16,274 nt of DNA from Deltaproteobacteria bacterium. Lineage in GTDB: Bacteria > Desulfobacterota > Syntrophia > Syntrophales > UBA2210. Below the pieces are notes generated by a model. The model saw only the letters and a program-made list of their open reading frames with translations, made no database searches and had not been told where the DNA came from. The stretch is taken from NCBI GenBank assembly GCA_030603465.1, contig JAUVXT010000024.1, positions 1 through 16,274 on the forward strand. The letters run 5' to 3'. Positions 13,046-16,274 of this stretch are shown piece by piece (positions within the stretch are counted from its first letter, which is position 1; every line of letters starts with the position of its first letter). Made by a program: the position numbers and the translations under genes.

Positions 13046-13124
13046 AAGAGGAGTCGGATAAGGACTACACGCCCCTGTGACGTGTGGGAAGGTGCCAGCA
13101 TCACCGCTTTATCCGGCTCCTTTT
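13046..13124 (+). ncRNA. Structured RNA with three-way junction, possible terminator or sRNA
   Basis: A long closing stem pairs 13046-13063 (containing GGAGTCGGATAAGG) with 13107-13124 (containing TTTATCCGGCTCC). It is 18 pairs with three G-T wobbles. Inside are two hairpins: ACACG-CCCCTGTGA-CGTGT (13067-13085) and GGTG-CCAGCAT-CACC (13091-13105), giving a three-way junction. The stem ends in a TTTTGCGTTT run, so it could terminate transcription. It lies about 60 bases after a strong promoter and before the replication initiator. A 42-codon frame (13004-13132) overlaps it but reads like chance. No known RNA family is recognised. Confidence 0.5.
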
Positions 13125-13143
13125 GCGTTTGAAGGATTGTTAT

Positions 13144-13923
13144 ATGGGAAACACCCCACAAACCGAAAATGGCTACACCCAAATAGCGAATGAGATCATG
13201 GAAGCTCTGATGAAGGTAAACCTATCTGCATATGAATCAAGGGTGCTTTGGTTTTTGTTTCGCAAGACCTACGGATGGAATAAAAAAACAGACTGGATTA
13301 CGCTTTCACAATTTTCAGAATGTATTGGCTTAGACCGCCGTTTAATTCATCGAGCAATTAAGGCACTGTCATCTAAAAAGATGATAGTCATCGATAAAGA
13401 TGACACTTTTAAGATAAGGTATGGATTTCAAAAGGATTATAAGAAATGGAAACTGTCATCTAAAAAGATGACTGTCATCAATAGAGACGAACAACTGTCA
13501 TCTAATTCGATGACCAGACTGTCATCGATTCAGATACCCACAAAAGAAAGGATTACAAAAGAAACTCTACAAAAGAAAAAAGATATATATGAACGATTTG
13601 AAAAATTCTGGTTAGCATATCCAAAGAAAAAAAATAAAGGAACCGCAGAAAAGGCATTCTTAAAAATCAATCCAAGTAAACAACTTTTAGAAACTATGTT
13701 ATTAAAAATAGAGCAGGCAAAACAGTCAAAGGATTGGATAAAAGAAAGTGGTCAATATATCCCATATCCCTCAACGTGGTTAAATGCTATGGGATGGGAG
13801 GATGAATATATTAAAAACCCACTGGAGGGTATATTGTCTGAAAGCGGGCAGGCAACGGCACGGGTGTTACAATCGTGGATAGAAGATAAGGAAAGTGAGG
13901 TTCTAAATGGAAAACAAGGTTAA
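13144..13923 (+). CDS. Replication initiator, lambda O-like (Phage_rep_O domain)
   Basis: This is an origin-binding replication protein of 259 residues from the ATG at 13144. The N-terminal domain (about residues 8-85) matches Phage_rep_O: NGYTQIANEIMEALMKVNLS, then AYESRVLWFLFRKTYGWNKK, then a winged HTH with SQFSECIGLDRRLIHRAIKAL. The middle is repetitive at protein level (LSSKKM twice, LSSNSM, LSSIQI) because the DNA there holds origin iterons. The C-terminal part (FEKFWLAYPKKKNKGTAEKAF onward) resembles helicase-loader-binding segments of phage replication proteins. It overlaps the next gene by 17 bases. As with lambda O, it would bind iterons inside its own gene and recruit helicase through its partner. 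Confidence 0.88.
   Translation: MGNTPQTENGYTQIANEIMEALMKVNLSAYESRVLWFLFRKTYGWNKKTDWITLSQFSECIGLDRRLIHRAIKALSSKKMIVIDKDDTFKIRYGFQKDYKKWKLSSKKMTVINRDEQLSSNSMTRLSSIQIPTKERITKETLQKKKDIYERFEKFWLAYPKKKNKGTAEKAFLKINPSKQLLETMLLKIEQAKQSKDWIKESGQYIPYPSTWLNAMGWEDEYIKNPLEGILSESGQATARVLQSWIEDKESEVLNGKQG
13366..13538 (+). repeat. Lambda-type replication origin: six palindromic iterons
   Basis: Six copies of an 18-base dyad, GTCATC-N6-GATGAC, lie inside the O-like gene. They start at 13368, 13387, 13455, 13474, 13497 and 13521. Copies 2, 3 and 5 have perfect arms, copy 1 has one arm change, and copies 4 and 6 are degenerate in the right arm. CTGTCATCTAAAAAGATGA occurs twice exactly (13366, 13453). An A-rich stretch follows (13539-13625, including GATATATATG), a likely unwinding element. 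This is the arrangement of the lambda origin. Confidence 0.82.
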
Positions 13924-14455
13924 ATTTGCGAAGTTTATGACGGTAATTTCAGAAATGTTTGATAAGAAACAATCAAAGGCATTAACTGAAATTTACTGGA
14001 AAGCCCTTGAGCCATTCACAGATGAACAATGTGAGAAGGCTTTTAATGAGGTTATTTTATCTTCAAGGTTTTTCCCGAAGCCGGTTGACGTTATAGAAGC
14101 AATACGAGGAACACAGGGGAACAGGGCCACCGAAGCGTGGATTAAAACACTTAATACAATTCGGAGAATTGGAACATATCAAAGTGTGAAATTTGATGAT
14201 CCTGTGATACATGCCGTCATTGAGGTTATGGGTGGGTGGTCTGCCATGGGGAATATGCTTATTGATGATGAGAAGTGGAAGCAAAAAGAATTTGAGCGAT
14301 TATACCCCGTAATGGAATCACGTGGCAACTCCCCAATATATTTGCCTGGCAGGATTGAGATGGAAAACATGAAGACCGGACACCTTGAGGAGATTCCGGT
14401 GCCGGTCTTAATTGGGGAAACCGAAGAGATTGAAGCGATTGAAGCCAGATCGTAA
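13907..14455 (+). CDS. Probable helicase loader / replication partner protein
   Basis: This 182-residue protein directly follows, and overlaps, the O-like gene: the place of lambda P or other helicase loaders. The N-terminal half (MENKVKFAKFMTVISEMFDK, then LTEIYWKALEPFTDEQCEKA and FNEVILSSRFFPKPVDVIEA) matches the conserved pattern of phage replisome proteins of the DUF6475/loader type, where the FFPKPVDV motif is characteristic. The rest (GNRATEAWIKTLNTIRRIG, WSAMG, KEFERLYPVME) continues that pattern. There is no Walker motif. The role as loader or replisome adaptor is inferred from position and family pattern. Confidence 0.75.
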   Translation: MENKVKFAKFMTVISEMFDKKQSKALTEIYWKALEPFTDEQCEKAFNEVILSSRFFPKPVDVIEAIRGTQGNRATEAWIKTLNTIRRIGTYQSVKFDDPVIHAVIEVMGGWSAMGNMLIDDEKWKQKEFERLYPVMESRGNSPIYLPGRIEMENMKTGHLEEIPVPVLIGETEEIEAIEARS

Positions 14456-14479
14456 AGACTGGGAATGAAAGGGGGAGAG

Positions 14480-14668
14480 ATGAACGCACTCTATGAAGAA
14501 CTGGACAGGCAGCAGAAGATCATTGACAACCTATTATTAGCGGCGAAACGGGTCTTGCGTCTCCTGCAATACAAAACTCAAACCGGATATCTGCCACCAG
14601 GAGATACCGCTGATAACATAAAACAATTAGAGATGGCCATAGCCAAAACGGGGAAGGGGGAGAGATGA
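14480..14668 (+). CDS. 62-residue helical protein related to the 7337-7603 protein
   Basis: From the ATG at 14480 (GGGGGAGAG ribosome site) the protein reads MNALYEELDRQQKIIDNLLL, then AAKRVLRLL, a PPGD turn and LEMAIAKTGKG. The order and spacing match the protein at 7337-7603 on the minus strand, so they look like divergent relatives. An in-frame ATG at 14465 has a poorer site. Its end overlaps the methyltransferase start by ATGA, and both genes share the 14-mer GGGGGAGAGATGAA at their starts. The function is unknown. Confidence 0.6.
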   Translation: MNALYEELDRQQKIIDNLLLAAKRVLRLLQYKTQTGYLPPGDTADNIKQLEMAIAKTGKGER

Positions 14669-15429
14669 AAAAGATAGACGAAGCCACATTACAAATTTTA
14701 AGCAGGGTGACAACCGAAGGGGATAAAATTCATTTGACATGCGGGCAACTTGACAGAAAACAATATTTGGAAGTGAATAAAATTCTGGAACTCATGGGCG
14801 GGAAGTGGAATCGTAAAGAGAAAGGACATATCTTTTTTGAAGATCCAACGGATAGGCTTGAATCCGTTCTGCTTACAGGTGAGATAATGGAGCCGCAGAA
14901 ATATGGGTACTTCCCTACACCTGAACCGCTGGCAAGAAGACTTATTGAGTTGGCAGAGCTGAAGCCGGGAATGACTGTTTTAGAACCATCTGCGGGCCAG
15001 GGCGGGATAGTGGATCACATTCCAGAGGGTTGTGCGATAGATTGTATGGAACTCCTGCCCAATAATACAGAGGTATTACAGAAGAAGGGTTATCTTGTTC
15101 AGCAATGTGATTTCCTGTCGATTGAGACAAAGCCTATTTATGATCGGGTTATTATGAACCCCCCATTCGAGAGACAGCAGGATGTTGACCATGTGCGTCA
15201 TGCGCTGAAATGCCTAAAACCAAATGGAAGGCTCGTTTCCGTTATGTCAGCCGGGATTGTGTTCAGAGAGAACAAGAAGACAGCCGAGTTCCGGGAGATT
15301 GTAGACAGGTATGGTTTTATCGAACGTAATCCAGAAGGGTCTTTTAAGGTCAGTGGAACAATGATAAATACTGTTATTGTGGGGGTGAATATTGAGACAA
15401 TCCCCTGGCAAGAGGCAACCCATGATTGA
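14665..15429 (+). CDS. DNA adenine methyltransferase-like (class I SAM, NPPF type)
   Basis: This is a probable DNA N6-adenine methyltransferase of 254 residues. Residues 15-60 form a small N-terminal domain (GDKIHLTCGQLDRKQYLEVN, then GGKWNRKEKGHIFFED) often attached to such phage enzymes. The FPTP motif (83-86) is followed by SAM-binding motif I VLEPSAGQGGI (105-115), the acidic CMELLPNN strand, and catalytic motif IV IMNPPFER (163-170). NPPF is typical of N6-adenine (gamma/TaqI-like) enzymes. No target-recognition domain is obvious, so specificity cannot be read. No restriction partner is nearby. It may protect phage DNA or act on host DNA. It overlaps the second methyltransferase by 8 bases. 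Confidence 0.85.
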   Translation: MKKIDEATLQILSRVTTEGDKIHLTCGQLDRKQYLEVNKILELMGGKWNRKEKGHIFFEDPTDRLESVLLTGEIMEPQKYGYFPTPEPLARRLIELAELKPGMTVLEPSAGQGGIVDHIPEGCAIDCMELLPNNTEVLQKKGYLVQQCDFLSIETKPIYDRVIMNPPFERQQDVDHVRHALKCLKPNGRLVSVMSAGIVFRENKKTAEFREIVDRYGFIERNPEGSFKVSGTMINTVIVGVNIETIPWQEATHD

Positions 15430-16069
15430 ACCATATTATGAACATAATGGAATCATAATTTATAATTGCGACTGTAGAGAAATTTTACCGAACCTGCCAA
15501 AAGCGGATTTATGCGTTACGGACCCGCCATATAATGCTGGTAAAGATTATGGAGCATATAAAGATAATCTAAGTGATGTGGATTATGAAAAAACCATGCG
15601 TGAAATTGTCGGATTATCTATGTCAGTTGCAGATAATCAGTTTTGGGTTGCCCCACGATATAAATTACATTTATGGTTTAGTCTTTTGCCGGGCAGTCAC
15701 TTAATTGTCATTAGGAGGGGTGCGGCGGGTCCTTATCGTGGCGGGTGGTCGGATCAATTCGAAATTGCCCTTGCCATCGGAAAACCATGTCGGGCTGAAA
15801 AAGATTTATGGGAAAACATCCGGTTGAAGGGAGAAGGATATTTCTTTAAAGAGGAATCTTATGACCACCCTGGATATACTCCAATAAAAATTATGTCTAA
15901 TGCTGTTCACTTGCTTTCTGTGGATTCGATTATTGACCCGTTTTGCGGGACCGGAACATCATTGGTTGTTGCAAAACAGGCCGGCAGAAGAGCTGTTGGC
16001 GTAGAGCTTTCAGAAAAATGGTGTGAAGTGGCCGCTATCAGACTGTCCCAGGAGGTACTACCATTATGA
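15422..16069 (+). CDS. DNA methyltransferase, beta-class DPPY type
   Basis: This is a second DNA methyltransferase with motifs in beta-class order: catalytic DPPY at 34-37 (CVTDPPYNAGKDYG) before SAM motif I DPFCGTGTS (172-180), then GRRAVGVELSEKWCEVAAIR. DPPY favours N6-adenine over N4-cytosine. The start at 15422 gives 215 residues and an overlap with the previous gene; an upstream frame to 15392 has no better site. The region between motifs (about 75-165) would hold target recognition. The C-terminal SQEVLPL encodes the next gene's ribosome site (GGAGGT), and the stop overlaps that gene's start (ATGA). Two different methyltransferases in a row suggest protection against host restriction. 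Confidence 0.88.
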   Translation: MIEPYYEHNGIIIYNCDCREILPNLPKADLCVTDPPYNAGKDYGAYKDNLSDVDYEKTMREIVGLSMSVADNQFWVAPRYKLHLWFSLLPGSHLIVIRRGAAGPYRGGWSDQFEIALAIGKPCRAEKDLWENIRLKGEGYFFKEESYDHPGYTPIKIMSNAVHLLSVDSIIDPFCGTGTSLVVAKQAGRRAVGVELSEKWCEVAAIRLSQEVLPL

Positions 16070-16274
16070 TTAACTTAAAGCCCTTCGATGAAGAGCTAAG
16101 AGCCGGTGCCTCCGCCTATGACGTAGCTTATCGAGCGCAATGCAGCCCCCAGTCAGTTTACGCCTGGATGAGAAAGCACGGCATTAGACGGGACCTGGCA
16201 CACAGGCAGGGAAACCGTACCACGAAGGAACAGCGGAAGCCATACCATTATGATTATCTCGGCTGGCTGAAGGG
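16066..16274 (+). CDS. HTH-like protein (3' partial)
   Basis: The start of a gene is cut by the window edge; 69 codons are visible. It begins MINLKPFDEELRAGASAYDV, then AYRAQCSPQSVYAWMRKHGI, a clear helix-turn-helix pattern (AYDVAYRAQCSPQSVYAWM) of the kind found in terminase small subunits, transposase-type regulators and other phage HTH proteins. It has a GGAGGT SD and overlaps the methyltransferase stop by ATGA. Which family it belongs to needs the missing part. Confidence 0.65.
   Translation, partial: MINLKPFDEELRAGASAYDVAYRAQCSPQSVYAWMRKHGIRRDLAHRQGNRTTKEQRKPYHYDYLGWLK

Noticed and set aside
13046..13124. Hammerhead, cobalamin or other known ribozyme/riboswitch
   Set aside because: The required cores, such as CTGATGA plus GAAA for hammerhead, are absent. 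GGGAAGGTG is only a faint echo of cobalamin elements.
13004..13132. A 42-codon frame with a weak ribosome site across the structured RNA
   Set aside because: The protein has no recognisable pattern, the SD (AGAGG) is weak, and the sequence is better explained by RNA pairing. It was kept only as an alternative in the RNA entry.
1..16274. CRISPR array, insertion sequence or integrase attachment site
   Set aside because: No regularly spaced direct repeats other than the origin iterons, no transposase or integrase reading frame, and no att-like duplication were seen.

Overview
The window looks like part of a tailed bacteriophage or prophage genome infecting a bacterium, probably Gram-negative. 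The evidence is tightly packed genes, many ATGA or TGATG stop/start overlaps, strong Shine-Dalgarno (SD) sites, a tail-fibre gene next to a lysis cassette, and a lambda-like replication gene with iterons inside it. No host gene and no integrase is visible. The host taxon cannot be read from this sequence, and neither can whether the phage is integrated.

Layout. (1) Bases 1-4778, plus strand: the end of the late region. It holds a long tail-fibre or host-specificity protein carrying a LamG-like domain, two micro-ORFs, a small unknown protein, a small membrane/coiled-coil protein, an M15-type peptidase endolysin and a 3TM-type holin. (2) Bases 4807-9985, minus strand: an early leftward operon. 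It holds many small unknown phage proteins followed by a recombination module: a probable DNA-annealing protein, a PD-(D/E)XK nuclease and a coiled-coil protein. Two tRNA-like cloverleaf elements occupy its gaps. (3) Bases 9986-10313: the divergent control region, with two opposed TTGACA promoters and a 15-bp inverted repeat that looks like an operator pair. (4) Bases 10314-16274, plus strand: the early rightward operon. It holds a Cro/CI-like HTH protein, an HNH nuclease, small regulators and membrane proteins, a PAPS-reductase-like PP-loop enzyme, a promoter with a structured RNA, a lambda O-like initiator containing an origin, a probable helicase loader, two DNA methyltransferases and the start of an HTH protein.

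How the parts fit. The HTH protein probably controls the divergent promoters. The O-like protein would bind the six iterons inside its own gene and load helicase through the next gene. The nuclease/annealing pair would do Red-like recombination. The PP-loop sulfur enzyme and the two methyltransferases suggest nucleic-acid modification, perhaps against host restriction. The most novel items are the iteron origin, the three-way-junction RNA behind its own promoter, the two tRNA-like elements with oversized variable regions, and the operator pair with an apparently leaderless repressor-type gene.
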